This document shows, in pieces, positions 8,031 to 16,593 of a stretch of DNA of 42,171 bases (its first letter is position 1; each line of letters opens with the position of its first letter). The DNA lies in the NCBI GenBank assembly GCA_020852715.1, contig JADZAE010000073.1, positions 1-42,171 on the forward strand, written 5' to 3'. A program made the translations under genes and the position numbers. Under the pieces are notes generated by a model that had not been told where the DNA came from, did not search any database, and saw only the letters and a list, made by a program, of their open reading frames with translations. Source of the DNA: Deltaproteobacteria bacterium. GTDB lineage: Bacteria > Bdellovibrionota_C > UBA2361 > SZUA-149 > JADZAE01.

Positions 8031-9038
8031 TCAGACTAAGACGTCGCCACCGCCGCCGCCGGCAATAACAATCTTGCCTTCGCTTTCCAGCTTTCTGACC
8101 ACGTCGATAATTCCCTGCTGAGCCTTTTCCACATCTTTGAGCTTTGTTGGCCCGAGGGTTTCGAGATCTTCTTGGAGCATTTGCGCAGCACGCTGCGAAA
8201 TGTTGCGGAACAGCAAATCTTTGATTTCCGGACTGGCTGTCTTGAGCGCCAGCACAAGCTGTTCGCGCGGAACTTCCTTGAGCACTGTCTGAATGCTACG
8301 ATCATCGAGTTTTTTGATATCGTTGAAGGTAAACATCAGGTTACGAATTTCGTCAGCTAACTCCGGATAGCTCTCTTCGATATCTGCTAAAATTCGTTCT
8401 TCAATAGTTCTCTCGACGAGATTGAGAATGCTGGCTGCCGACTTGCTGCCACCGGCCACTTCCTCATCACGCGCGCCCATACCACGCAGATGACTGCGAA
8501 ATACTTCGCGCAACTCGTCAACCACTTCGGTTTTGACATTATTCAAATGTGCTAAACGAACAAGCACGTCAACTTGCTGTTCTTCGGGAATTTTAGCAAT
8601 CATGCGCGCGGCCATTTCCGGGTGCATTTTTGTGAGTAAAAAAGCGATGGTTTGCGGATGCTCTACCTGCATGAAGTTATCAACGATATTTTCCGGGATA
8701 TCCAGCAAGATTGCGGAAAGCGGTTCTTTTCGGCTGCCGCTCATATAGTCAAGCAGATTATCGCCTGCCTCTTCACCGAAGGCAGAAGAAATTACTTCTT
8801 TAGCAAACTCCTGACCGTCAACAACCAGCGTTTCCGCAGCTTTGAGCATGTTACGAAACTCGCCGGCCACCTGCTGTTGCACATCGCGGCTCACTTCCTG
8901 CACGCCCATGAAAGCACGACTGAGCTTCTTAACTTCAACCTCAGTTAAATACTTCATCACTTCCGCCGCCTGGGATTTTCCCAAGCTCATCAGAACGACG
9001 GCTGCTTTTTCCAATGATCCTAATTGACCCCTATCCAT
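8031..9038 (-). CDS. fliG: Flagellar motor switch protein FliG
   Basis: 335 residues, normal length. The N domain binds FliF (LEKAAVVLMSLGKSQAAEVMKYL). The middle domain carries the EHPQ motif at 126-129 that contacts FliM. The C-terminal torque domain has the charged helix (FNDIKKLDDRSIQTVLKEVPREQLVLALK) that faces the stator. The tail ends in a Gly-rich AGGGGGDVLV in place of the usual charged tail before DVLV. It is the rotor part on which torque is generated. The gene sits 9 bp after fliF with AGGA upstream of ATG 9038. Confidence 0.97.
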   Translation of the reverse strand: MDRGQLGSLEKAAVVLMSLGKSQAAEVMKYLTEVEVKKLSRAFMGVQEVSRDVQQQVAGEFRNMLKAAETLVVDGQEFAKEVISSAFGEEAGDNLLDYMSGSRKEPLSAILLDIPENIVDNFMQVEHPQTIAFLLTKMHPEMAARMIAKIPEEQQVDVLVRLAHLNNVKTEVVDELREVFRSHLRGMGARDEEVAGGSKSAASILNLVERTIEERILADIEESYPELADEIRNLMFTFNDIKKLDDRSIQTVLKEVPREQLVLALKTASPEIKDLLFRNISQRAAQMLQEDLETLGPTKLKDVEKAQQGIIDVVRKLESEGKIVIAGGGGGDVLV

Positions 9039-9047
9039 AGTCTTATC

Positions 9048-10703
9048 CTATGCGCGACCTTCATTTAACCAATAACGAATCAAGAGCGCTGCCTGCTGCG
9101 GATTCTCTCTAACCATACGAGAGTTTTCGGCGAGCAATCCCTCTAGTTCCTCAATATCTATCACCGGCCCGTTTTCAATCTCCGGCAGCACTGTCATGCG
9201 CTTGCGCTCACCTTCCAGTTCGGCTTCCAGCTCTTCGATACCGGCAGGTAAAAGGCGACTTAAGTCAACTTCTGCTTCTGTCGGATTCAAGAGGAAGCGA
9301 ATCATCGGGCGAACGATTACCGTAAAGAAAAGCACGATCAGCACTAGCGGCAGCGCCCAGCTACCAACGCTATAGAGCATCTGGTTGCTGTTAGCTGCGC
9401 TCATTACTTTTTCTAAGCTCTGATCAGGCGCATGGAAGCGGATGTTTTCTACGCTGATCACGTCACCGCGAGACGAGTCATAACCGACGGCTTGTTTGAC
9501 CAAGTTATCGATCTGCTTCATCATCTCCAGAGTAAGAGGCTTATATTCATTCTCTGCTGCGCCTTCTTCTTCCACACCGGAGGCCCCCAAATACTGGCCG
9601 TCAACAAGAACAGCCACTGACAATCGGTTGATTTTACCAAGCTGCGTAGTAGTGCGGCTAACTGAGCGCGAAACTTCATAATTAGTCACCGACTCTGCGC
9701 GCACATTAGAGTTCTTGGCACTGTCCGGAGCATTAAGCATACCCGGCTGATTGGTCAGATTAGAAACCACGCCCGGCTGACCGCCTTCGGCCGTTAACCC
9801 GGCTTTTTCCGAAACACTACGCTCACTGCGCGTAACCTTACCGGCCGGATCAAATACCTCTTCCTCTTTTTCGAATTTAGAAAAATTCAAATCAGCTGTC
9901 ACACGAGCAATCGCCTTACCGGCACCAAGAATCTCGCTCAGCATACTTTCAATACGACGCTCATAGGTGCTTTCCATCTTGCGCTGGTAGTCGATGCGCG
10001 TGACGTCGGCTCCACCAAGAGCCTCTGCATCTTTCTTCTCATTTAAGAGATTACCGGCAGTATCTACAATAGTTACGTTCTCCGGCGTCAGTCGTTCAAC
10101 AGCATTGGACACCAAATTAGAAATACCTTTAATCTGTAAGGGAGTTAACTCTGATCCGGGCTTAAGACTGATTAGAACAGATGCCGTTGGTAATACATCT
10201 TTGGTTGTGTAAACCGAACGCTCCGGCTTAGTGATATGCACGCGAACATTTTTAATAGCACCGATACTTTGAATGGTTCTCTCAAGTTCCCCCTGCAAAG
10301 CCTGAATATACATGGTCTTTTCGGCAAAAGCTGTGCGACCCAAAGCGTTATCTTTAAAAATCTCGTAGCCGACATTCCCGCCTTTAGGAAGACCACTGGA
10401 AGCCAGATCCAATCTTATCTCGTTCACCTTATCCGGTGGGGTAATTTCAACGGCTGAACCATTGTCGCGCAGCTGAAACCCGATCTTTTTATCTTTTAAA
10501 TACTGAACTACGCTCGCCGCATCAGACTCCTGCAGTCCGGAAAAGAGCAGAGCATAATCAGGACGACTGGCCCAGCGCGAAACAAAAGTAATCGCAAACA
10601 CACTACCGGCAATCAAAAACGGCAGCGCTATCTTCTGCGCCAGCGGCATGCGCATATACATGGAAACGATTTGACTAAAAATTGCCCCGATATCAAATTT
10701 CAT
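9048..10703 (-). CDS. fliF: Flagellar MS-ring protein FliF
   Basis: 551 residues. First span at about 25-45 (ALPFLIAGSVFAITFVSRW), YscJ-like periplasmic ring domains (PDYALLFSGLQESDAASVVQYL; GYEIFKDNALGRTAFAEKTMY; VHITKPERSVY), a low-complexity loop around 290-345, second span at about 445-467 (LPLVLIVLFFTVIVRPMI), and the cytoplasmic tail that binds FliG. This is the base on which rod, export gate and C-ring assemble. Ribosome site AGGTAGG precedes ATG 10703. It lies 42 bp after the fliE stop. Confidence 0.96.
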   Translation of the reverse strand: MKFDIGAIFSQIVSMYMRMPLAQKIALPFLIAGSVFAITFVSRWASRPDYALLFSGLQESDAASVVQYLKDKKIGFQLRDNGSAVEITPPDKVNEIRLDLASSGLPKGGNVGYEIFKDNALGRTAFAEKTMYIQALQGELERTIQSIGAIKNVRVHITKPERSVYTTKDVLPTASVLISLKPGSELTPLQIKGISNLVSNAVERLTPENVTIVDTAGNLLNEKKDAEALGGADVTRIDYQRKMESTYERRIESMLSEILGAGKAIARVTADLNFSKFEKEEEVFDPAGKVTRSERSVSEKAGLTAEGGQPGVVSNLTNQPGMLNAPDSAKNSNVRAESVTNYEVSRSVSRTTTQLGKINRLSVAVLVDGQYLGASGVEEEGAAENEYKPLTLEMMKQIDNLVKQAVGYDSSRGDVISVENIRFHAPDQSLEKVMSAANSNQMLYSVGSWALPLVLIVLFFTVIVRPMIRFLLNPTEAEVDLSRLLPAGIEELEAELEGERKRMTVLPEIENGPVIDIEELEGLLAENSRMVRENPQQAALLIRYWLNEGRA

Positions 10704-10745
10704 AAAACCTACCTAACTAATTTAACCTCTGACTATGCCAACCAA

Positions 10746-11078
10746 TCAACCTAATGGTGTTCTGATAATTTCTTGATAAGCCTGTGTGATTCTTTCTTTT
10801 ACGGACATCAATAAACGAAAAGAAATATCGGCCTTCTGTAAGCTGATTAAAATATTGTGCGGATTGGAATCTTTGCCGGAAATGGAATCGGCAATACCCT
10901 TTTCCGCAGTCAAGCTATTAGAATTAACTTGCTTAACTTGATCTAACAAAAACTGAGAAAATGACGTCTTCTCACCAGCCGGATTAGGATTGACTTGATT
11001 GGGTTTAATTTGCCCGGACAATCCTTCGATCGGCTTAATCAATGCGGCCTGTGTCTCGTAAATACCTTTGATATCCAT
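10746..11078 (-). CDS. fliE: Flagellar hook-basal body protein FliE
   Basis: 110 residues, the usual size. C-terminal FliE pattern: NPHNILISLQKADISFRLLMSVKERITQAYQEIIRTPLG, with SFSQFLLDQVKQVN before it. FliE joins the MS-ring to the proximal rod and is the first rod protein exported. It is placed directly after flgC (13 bp), the common flgB-flgC-fliE order. Strong ribosome site GGGAGG before ATG 11078. Confidence 0.95.
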   Translation of the reverse strand: MDIKGIYETQAALIKPIEGLSGQIKPNQVNPNPAGEKTSFSQFLLDQVKQVNSNSLTAEKGIADSISGKDSNPHNILISLQKADISFRLLMSVKERITQAYQEIIRTPLG

Positions 11079-11091
11079 GGTGCCTCCCTAA

Positions 11092-11529
11092 TTAAAACCT
11101 TTGTGCCAAAATTCTTAAAGCATTGGCCATTTCTTTGGTTACACTAACTATCTCTGCCGCTGCCTTGTAAGCAGTGCTCGCCGAAACCATGTTCGTCATC
11201 TCGGTTACTGCATTAATATTAGGCATTGCGACCATACCTGTTGTCGGATCAGCGTCGGGATGCGATGGGTCATAAACTTTGCGCGGCTCTGTTTCGTCAG
11301 CTACCACACCGGCGACCTTGACCCCTTTGAGCGTCGCCTCATCTAAGGCGCTGGCAAAGTCTTCGCGCTTCTTATCAGTAGCCACCATGACTACTTCGCG
11401 GCGCTTATAGGGCCCGCCTTCAGCGGTACGCGTAGTTTGCGCATTAGCGATGTTACTGGAAATAACATTAATTCTTAAACGATTAGCGCTGAGGGCTTCA
11501 GCGGCAATGTTATAAATTGAATTAAACAT
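11092..11529 (-). CDS. flgC: Flagellar proximal rod protein FlgC
   Basis: 145 residues. N-terminal rod signature: AAEALSANRLRINVISSNIANAQTTRT. The central block DPSHPDADPTTGMVAMPNIN and a C-terminal amphipathic helix (EMTNMVSASTAYKAAAEIVSVTKEM) are as in other FlgC proteins. Proximal rod subunit exported by the FliHIJ machinery. GAGGAG precedes ATG 11529; only 3 bp separate it from flgB. Confidence 0.96.
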   Translation of the reverse strand: MFNSIYNIAAEALSANRLRINVISSNIANAQTTRTAEGGPYKRREVVMVATDKKREDFASALDEATLKGVKVAGVVADETEPRKVYDPSHPDADPTTGMVAMPNINAVTEMTNMVSASTAYKAAAEIVSVTKEMANALRILAQRF

Positions 11530-11532
11530 ATT

Positions 11533-11931
11533 TTATACTCCTCTACCGCTTGCTGCATCGCGTAAGATTCGTAGCTTCATGGTTAATAAATTGACCGCAT
11601 GGTTATAACCGGCGGCATTGGAGGAAAGTTTACCGACATTAATATCCAAATCAACATTGTTGCCGTCGTTACCGACTGCACCGCTATTGTCAAAGACAAT
11701 GTGTGAGGCTTGTAAAGAAGCAAGATCCTGATGGCCGGGGTTGGTCTTAGCTAAGGACTCATTTTGCTTGCCCACGGCTTTTTCCAGCTCACCGGCGAAA
11801 TCAAGTTCACGGGCCTTAAAACCCGGCGTTTCGCTATTGGCCACATTGCTGGTCAGTAACGCGTGTCTCTTGATCCGCAGATCCAAAGAACGCTCTAAAA
11901 CTTTAAAACCGGCGTCACCAAATAAATTCAT
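11533..11931 (-). CDS. flgB: Flagellar proximal rod protein FlgB
   Basis: 132 residues. RIKRHALLTSNVANSETPGFKARELDF is the FlgB form of the rod-protein N-terminal helix and turn; the C-terminal helix (YNHAVNLLTMKLRILRDAASGRG) is typical. First structural gene of the flgBC-fliE-fliFGHIJ block. A sigma-54-type promoter lies 47 bp upstream. AAGG precedes ATG 11931. Confidence 0.95.
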   Translation of the reverse strand: MNLFGDAGFKVLERSLDLRIKRHALLTSNVANSETPGFKARELDFAGELEKAVGKQNESLAKTNPGHQDLASLQASHIVFDNSGAVGNDGNNVDLDINVGKLSSNAAGYNHAVNLLTMKLRILRDAASGRGV

Positions 11932-11977
11932 AGATAACCTTCGTATTAAACAGACCTACTACTCCAAGCTGCACACG

Positions 11978-11992
11978 GCAATATTTATGCCC
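11978..11992 (-). promoter_or_regulatory. Sigma-54 (-24/-12) promoter for flgB operon
   Basis: Minus strand GGGCATAAATATTGC: GG at -24 and GC at -12 with exactly 10 bases between, close to TGGCAC-N5-TTGC (two departures, T to G and C to T). It lies in the 152-bp gap between flrC-like and flgB, 47 bp before the start codon. It would permit separate FlrC-driven expression of the basal-body genes. Confidence 0.6.
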
Positions 11993-12083
11993 AAACCGTA
12001 AGTTATTATTTTTTTACTACTTTAGTTCCCTGTTCAAACCTTTTTGCCAAATCTCAAACACTTTCTCCGTCAAAGTTCAGACA

Positions 12084-13454
12084 TCAGTTCTCCGCTGCAT
12101 CATCCATATTATATTCATGTAGCTTATTACGCAGAGTGCGAATGCTAATACCCAAAAGCTCGGCCGCTTTTGTTTTGTTGTTGTTAGTTGAACGAAGCGT
12201 CTCATTAATCAATTTACGCTCAGCATCAGCAACGCTCAAGCCCGGATATAAGGTCAAGGACTCGTCCTGTGGCTCAAGCACACGCTCCTTCATTGAACCC
12301 AACATGAAATGCTCATGCTTAAGATCGCCATCCAAAGCTAACAAAACAGCTCGCTCACAAGCATTCTGCAGCTCGCGAATATTGCCCGGCCAGTCATAAG
12401 ACTCTAACTTAGTAACTAATTCCGCCGAGAGCTTCTTCAACCCGGCTTGCCCATATTGGCGAACAAAATGCTCAAGTAATAACCGAATATCACCTTTGCG
12501 CTCACGCAAAGCCGGAATATAGAGAGGAATTACATTCAAACGATAGTAAAGATCAGCACGGAACTTGTTAGCGGCCACACACTGGCGGATATCGCGATTG
12601 GTAGTGGCAATCACGCGCACATCAACGCTCACCGGCTTAGTGCCGCCGACGCGGTCAATCTCGCGCTCTTGTAATACCCGTAGCAGTTTTGCCTGTAGGC
12701 CTAAGTCCATCTCCGAAATTTCATCCAGCAGAATGGTCCCGCCATCGGCTAGCTCAAATTTACCGATTTTCGTCCCGACAGCGCCGGTAAATGAACCTTT
12801 TTCGTGTCCGAAAAGCTCACTTTCCAAAAGATTATCCGGCAAAGCAGCACAGTTGACAGCCACAAAGGGTTTAGTGTTACGCGGGCTGGCACTATGAATA
12901 AAGCGCGACACTAGCTCTTTACCTGTTCCTGACTCGCCTTGAACGAGCACGCTAGCGGCACTCTGAGCGACAGCAGCAGTGATCTCCAAGACGCGCTTAA
13001 AGGCCGGGTCATTGGTGATGATCGCCTTATCCACCTTAGTTACGCTATTCTCTTTTGTGCTCAGCGGAGCATTGCGCTTAACAGGAGTAAATACTCGACT
13101 CAAAACCCCTTCTAAATCCTCTGCCGAAAATGGCTTAGTGATGAAATCAAAAGCCCCGCTTTTCATCACTTCTACCGCCTGGTTGATAGTTCCATAAGCC
13201 GTGATCATAACAACCGGCAGCTGCGGATAAAGCTGCTTCGCTTGCTGCAACAGTTCGATACCTGTCATCACCGGCATTTTCATGTCAGAAATCATCAAAT
13301 CAAACTTGTTTTTACTAAGAATCTCCAGCGCCGCCTGACCATTTTCGGCTTTGGTAATGATATGACCAGCACGTGCCAACACAGCTTCCATCGCGAGAAG
13401 CATTTGCTGCTCATCATCAACTATTAAAATATTCGCCTTCTCTTGCATTGCCAT
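12084..13454 (-). CDS. flrC: Sigma-54-dependent response regulator, FlrC/NtrC type
   Basis: 456 residues from the first ATG. The second ATG (13448) is better placed behind AGGGAGA. Receiver domain 8-120 has DD 13-14, phospho-acceptor D57, T85 and K107. The AAA+ sigma-54 interaction domain has Walker A GESGTGKE 173-180 and Walker B GGTILLDEISEM. The C-terminal Fis-type helix-turn-helix contains NKTKAAELLGISIRTLRNKL. The GAFTGA loop that touches sigma-54 reads GSFTGA (220-225), an A to S change. It follows the kinase gene by 5 bp, so the two form a two-component pair; by position it should activate the flgB promoter downstream. Gene name given by context and domain order. Confidence 0.85.
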   Translation of the reverse strand: MAMQEKANILIVDDEQQMLLAMEAVLARAGHIITKAENGQAALEILSKNKFDLMISDMKMPVMTGIELLQQAKQLYPQLPVVMITAYGTINQAVEVMKSGAFDFITKPFSAEDLEGVLSRVFTPVKRNAPLSTKENSVTKVDKAIITNDPAFKRVLEITAAVAQSAASVLVQGESGTGKELVSRFIHSASPRNTKPFVAVNCAALPDNLLESELFGHEKGSFTGAVGTKIGKFELADGGTILLDEISEMDLGLQAKLLRVLQEREIDRVGGTKPVSVDVRVIATTNRDIRQCVAANKFRADLYYRLNVIPLYIPALRERKGDIRLLLEHFVRQYGQAGLKKLSAELVTKLESYDWPGNIRELQNACERAVLLALDGDLKHEHFMLGSMKERVLEPQDESLTLYPGLSVADAERKLINETLRSTNNNKTKAAELLGISIRTLRNKLHEYNMDDAAEN

Positions 13455-13459
13455 TCTCC

Positions 13460-14179
13460 CTATTTATAAGGAACACAAACCGAAATCGTACAACCGCCCT
13501 GGTCATTATTATTTATCCCGATTCGACCACCGTGTGCTAAAACCAAATTATGCACGATCGCCAAACCCAAACCTGTCCCCGCCTTTTTGGTAGAAAAAAA
13601 CGGCTCAAAAATATGCTCAACTATCTGCTGTGGCATACCTGGGCCATTATCCGCCACATGTAAATGCCAGATCTGAGCATCGCTAAAATCACTGATAAAA
13701 CGCACAACACCTTGATACCCCGGCTCGCGTTGCATGCGCTCAGCCGCAGCATCAATAGCATTGGCGCCAAGATTGATTACTACCTGCTTCATTAAGTAAC
13801 TATCCAGCCAGACCGCACCTTGAGCGTTATGCTCAATGCGCAGCTCCACCTTCCCCTGCTCGCTCTTGGCCGTCAACGCGCTGAGGCAACCACTTAAAAA
13901 CTCTTCCAGATTACTAATCTGCTTTTTATTAACATTTACTTCGCGAGCAAATTGCAGACAATTAGTAATAATATGATTCACCGTTAAAATTCCCGAGTGA
14001 ATCTGATCGGCCAGTTGCAAAAGCGTCGGCTGATCGGTCAAATCTTTTTTTAGTAAAGTGCAAAATAGTTCCATACTCCCCAGCGGATTACGGATCTCAT
14101 GAGCGAGACTCGCCGCCATCTGTCCCATGGCCATTAATCGCTTATCGCGATCAGTATCGCTGTAAATCTGGTAGCCCAT
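13460..14179 (-). CDS. flrB: Cytoplasmic sensor histidine kinase, FlrB-like
   Basis: 239 residues with only the kinase core: HisKA helix with phospho-acceptor H27 ([15 protein letters not shown]), N box [12 protein letters not shown]1 DNGPGMP, F box [13 protein letters not shown] and G2 GLGLAIV. There is no membrane span and only about 15 residues before the H region, so no PAS or other sensory domain; an in-frame TAG two codons upstream shows that the gene is not simply mis-started. Input would have to come from a partner, perhaps the flagellar export apparatus as proposed for FlrB/FleS-type kinases. It lies 3 bp after the TPR gene and 5 bp before the response regulator. Confidence 0.85.
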   Translation of the reverse strand: MGYQIYSDTDRDKRLMAMGQMAASLAHEIRNPLGSMELFCTLLKKDLTDQPTLLQLADQIHSGILTVNHIITNCLQFAREVNVNKKQISNLEEFLSGCLSALTAKSEQGKVELRIEHNAQGAVWLDSYLMKQVVINLGANAIDAAAERMQREPGYQGVVRFISDFSDAQIWHLHVADNGPGMPQQIVEHIFEPFFSTKKAGTGLGLAIVHNLVLAHGGRIGINNNDQGGCTISVCVPYK

Positions 14180-14182
14180 GAA

Positions 14183-15220
14183 CTATTTCTTACTCTTCTT
14201 TGTTGTCATTGCTGTTTTCTTAGTAACCACCGTTTTTTTAGTCGGCACAGCAACTGTAGCCAAATCCGCCAGCGCAAGCTCTGCTGTCGTAAGCGTTGGC
14301 GACTCTTTTTTGTTTAGCCTATCTAACTCCGCCACCAACTCCTTACCTTCGTATTCGGAATTGGCCAGAACATACCAGGTATCTTGATCTGAATATCGAG
14401 CCTTAAAAGTTTTTAACTCTTCAACACATTGATTAAGCTGTTTGGTATTAGCTAGCGCAATAATATTGGCATAACGAATCCAAGAGTCCTCAAACTGCAT
14501 AGGAAACTCCTCGCGGCCTTCCTTAATCCAAGTAAGCACGCCATTATATTGCCCCTGATCAAGGTCGATCTTGATCAATTGAAAAAGCGCTTGCGGGGCA
14601 TATTCCGAAGCTGTCTCCACCTCAGTAAAACTCTTACGCGCGCCTTCGGTACGACCAAGGCTAAGCTGATTTTCACCGTATAAGAACTTGGCCTCGCTGC
14701 GCAGTACATCATTACCAACCTGCGCGGCTTCTTGATAATACCCTTCGGCCTTGGAATGTAATCCTTGCTCGGTTAAAGACTCGCCAATTAATAACAGCAA
14801 TTGCGCTTTAAGATCTGATGTTTGCACTTCGGGCAATACTTGTTCCGCCAAATAACGCGCCCGCTCCGGGTTATTTTCTTGCAGCTCAAGTATAGCCAGG
14901 GCCAAAACAGCTCTGTGCCTTTCAATCCCCTTAAAATCGCGATTCGCCAGAATTTCCGTCCAGAGATCACGAGAAAGATCAACCACCCCTGCAGCCCAAG
15001 CACTCTGCGCAGCAGCAATTTTTACAGCTAAAGTATTTTGTTCAGCTGAGAGCTTGCGAAATTCAGCTACGGCTTCCAAGTGTTTTCCCCGACGATTAAG
15101 TGCTGTTACCCCTTCTAACGAACTTAACTCAGCATAAACAGGAGTAACGATATTGCCGCTTAGCGCAGCAAGCATAATTACGGAAAACAATTTAACTCTG
15201 TTATCTTTCCAAGAATACAT
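14183..15220 (-). CDS. Exported TPR-repeat protein within the flagellar regulatory cluster
   Basis: 345 residues from the ATG at 15220. An upstream in-frame ATG (15232) overlaps the ribosome site GGAGG, which lies 4 bp before 15220, so the latter is preferred. A signal peptide (MYSWKDNRVKLFSVIMLAALSG..VTPVYA) is followed by helical repeats with TPR character (GLHSKAEGYYQEAAQVG; LSLGRTEGARKSFTEVE; APQALFQLIKIDLDQGQY), about residues 30-300. The tail is rich in Lys, Thr and Val (VPTKKTVVTKKTAMTTKKSKK-like). A periplasmic scaffold or envelope protein is likely. Its place between the FlrA-like and FlrB-like genes suggests a role in flagellar assembly or its checkpoint, but no specific function is recognised. 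Confidence 0.75.
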   Translation of the reverse strand: MYSWKDNRVKLFSVIMLAALSGNIVTPVYAELSSLEGVTALNRRGKHLEAVAEFRKLSAEQNTLAVKIAAAQSAWAAGVVDLSRDLWTEILANRDFKGIERHRAVLALAILELQENNPERARYLAEQVLPEVQTSDLKAQLLLLIGESLTEQGLHSKAEGYYQEAAQVGNDVLRSEAKFLYGENQLSLGRTEGARKSFTEVETASEYAPQALFQLIKIDLDQGQYNGVLTWIKEGREEFPMQFEDSWIRYANIIALANTKQLNQCVEELKTFKARYSDQDTWYVLANSEYEGKELVAELDRLNKKESPTLTTAELALADLATVAVPTKKTVVTKKTAMTTKKSKK

Positions 15221-15240
15221 AAAACCTCCCATCCTTCGGA

Positions 15241-16305
15241 TTATAACGAATTCTGCTCTTCCGGATCGCGGCGAACTTCTAAGCCTTTTTTCTTGATTTT
15301 CTCGACCAAGGTTGTGCGATTAAGATTCAGCAAGCGCGCTGCTGCTTTTTTATTGCCATTGGTGCGCTCCAAAGCCTGAATGATCAGGCTATTTTCAAAG
15401 CCGTCAACCAAAGCGTTAAAATCAACGCCGCTTTCCGGCAACAAAGCCATCATCGGGTCAAATGCTACCTGCGAACTATAATTAGCAATGCGCGTGGGTA
15501 AATCTGTTTCGTAAACAGCATCCCCGTCAACTAACACCGTGAGACGCTCAATGAGATTTTCCAGCTCGCGGATATTTCCCGGCCAGTTATAAGCTTTTAA
15601 AGCCGCCATTGCCTCAACGCTGAACACCAGCGGGCGACGATCGTTTTCTTCCGCATATTTCTTACTGAAAAAATTTACCAGCAGCTCAATATCCTCCGGC
15701 CTTTCTCTTAAAGAGGGTAGCTCGATAGGCACTACTTGTAAGCGATAAAATAAATCTTCTCTAAACTTTCCTTCCTTAACCTGATCCAATAAATTACGAT
15801 TGGTGGCAGCAATAATGCGCACATTCACTGACCTCGGCTTAACACCGCCGACAGACTCAACAACTTTATCTTGAATAACGCGCAACAGCTTTACCTGTAA
15901 GCTGGGTGTCATTTCCCCAATCTCATCTAAGAAAATAGTGCCGTTATCAGCCATAACAAAACGACCCGGACGCGAAGAAATAGCGCCGGTAAAAGCACCT
16001 TTCTCATGACCAAACAACTCGCTTTCTAATAAATTGTCAGGAATAGCCCCGCAGTTAACTGGAACTAAATGACCGGTCGAATCACTCAACTCATGAATGG
16101 CGCGAGCGATTAGCTCTTTGCCTGTTCCGCTCTCGCCCGTAATCAAGACTGTGCTACCGGAAGTAGCCAACTTCTCAATCATGCGAAAGATACGCTCCAT
16201 GCGCGGATTGGCCGTGATGATATTTTTAAAGACAGGATGACGATCCGATGCATGACGACTGCTGATGTCTGTAGGAAAACCTATTAATTCTGCCTGCTGC
16301 AACAT
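15241..16305 (-). CDS. Sigma-54-dependent activator without receiver domain (FlrA/FleQ-like)
   Basis: Open from 16314; the ATG at 16305 is preferred because GGAGG lies 10 bp before it and only 1 bp before the upstream ATG. The AAA+ domain has Walker A GESGTGKE (60-67, counting from 16314), an intact GAFTGA at 106-111, Walker B GTIFLDEIGEM and an R-finger region. The C-terminal Fis helix-turn-helix contains NKKAAARLLNLNRTTLVEKIKK. Only about 30 residues precede the AAA+ part, so there is no receiver or FleQ N-domain; activity is probably set by amount or by a partner. It is the first gene of the flagellar block and has a sigma-54 promoter of its own about 150 bp upstream. Confidence 0.85.
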   Translation of the reverse strand: MLQQAELIGFPTDISSRHASDRHPVFKNIITANPRMERIFRMIEKLATSGSTVLITGESGTGKELIARAIHELSDSTGHLVPVNCGAIPDNLLESELFGHEKGAFTGAISSRPGRFVMADNGTIFLDEIGEMTPSLQVKLLRVIQDKVVESVGGVKPRSVNVRIIAATNRNLLDQVKEGKFREDLFYRLQVVPIELPSLRERPEDIELLVNFFSKKYAEENDRRPLVFSVEAMAALKAYNWPGNIRELENLIERLTVLVDGDAVYETDLPTRIANYSSQVAFDPMMALLPESGVDFNALVDGFENSLIIQALERTNGNKKAAARLLNLNRTTLVEKIKKKGLEVRRDPEEQNSL

Positions 16306-16459
16306 GAATATCATGCCTCCATGTAAAACTGTTCTTAACTCACTTGGCTGCCAGCGCCCTTGCGCTTTGCGCCAAAAACCCGACTAAATTTGGACCACAA
16401 AGGCTGACAAAACCTAGACACCTGCAGTCATCATCTCGGGTCATTATGTCAGAACTATG

Positions 16460-16474
16460 GCAACGTCCGTGCCA
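16460..16474 (-). promoter_or_regulatory. Consensus sigma-54 promoter of the flagellar regulatory operon
   Basis: Minus strand TGGCACGGACGTTGC is an exact match to TGGCAC-N5-TTGC (-24 GG, -12 GC). It faces the FlrA-like gene, whose start is about 155 bp downstream. The predicted transcript would run through the activator, the TPR protein, the kinase and the response regulator. Confidence 0.82.
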
Positions 16475-16593
16475 GTGTCGGCCAAAAAGATAATTTTTTT
16501 GACATGCCCTAATTTTAGTTTAACGGACAAGAATAAAGGCCTAAGGCTAAGGGGCGGGAATTATTATTTAAGACTCATACCCCACCCACCAAA

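Noticed and set aside
12084..13454. Idea that the response regulator belongs to nitrogen control (NtrC)
   Set aside because: Position directly after an FlrB-like kinase and before flgB, with a sigma-54 site before flgB, favours a flagellar role.
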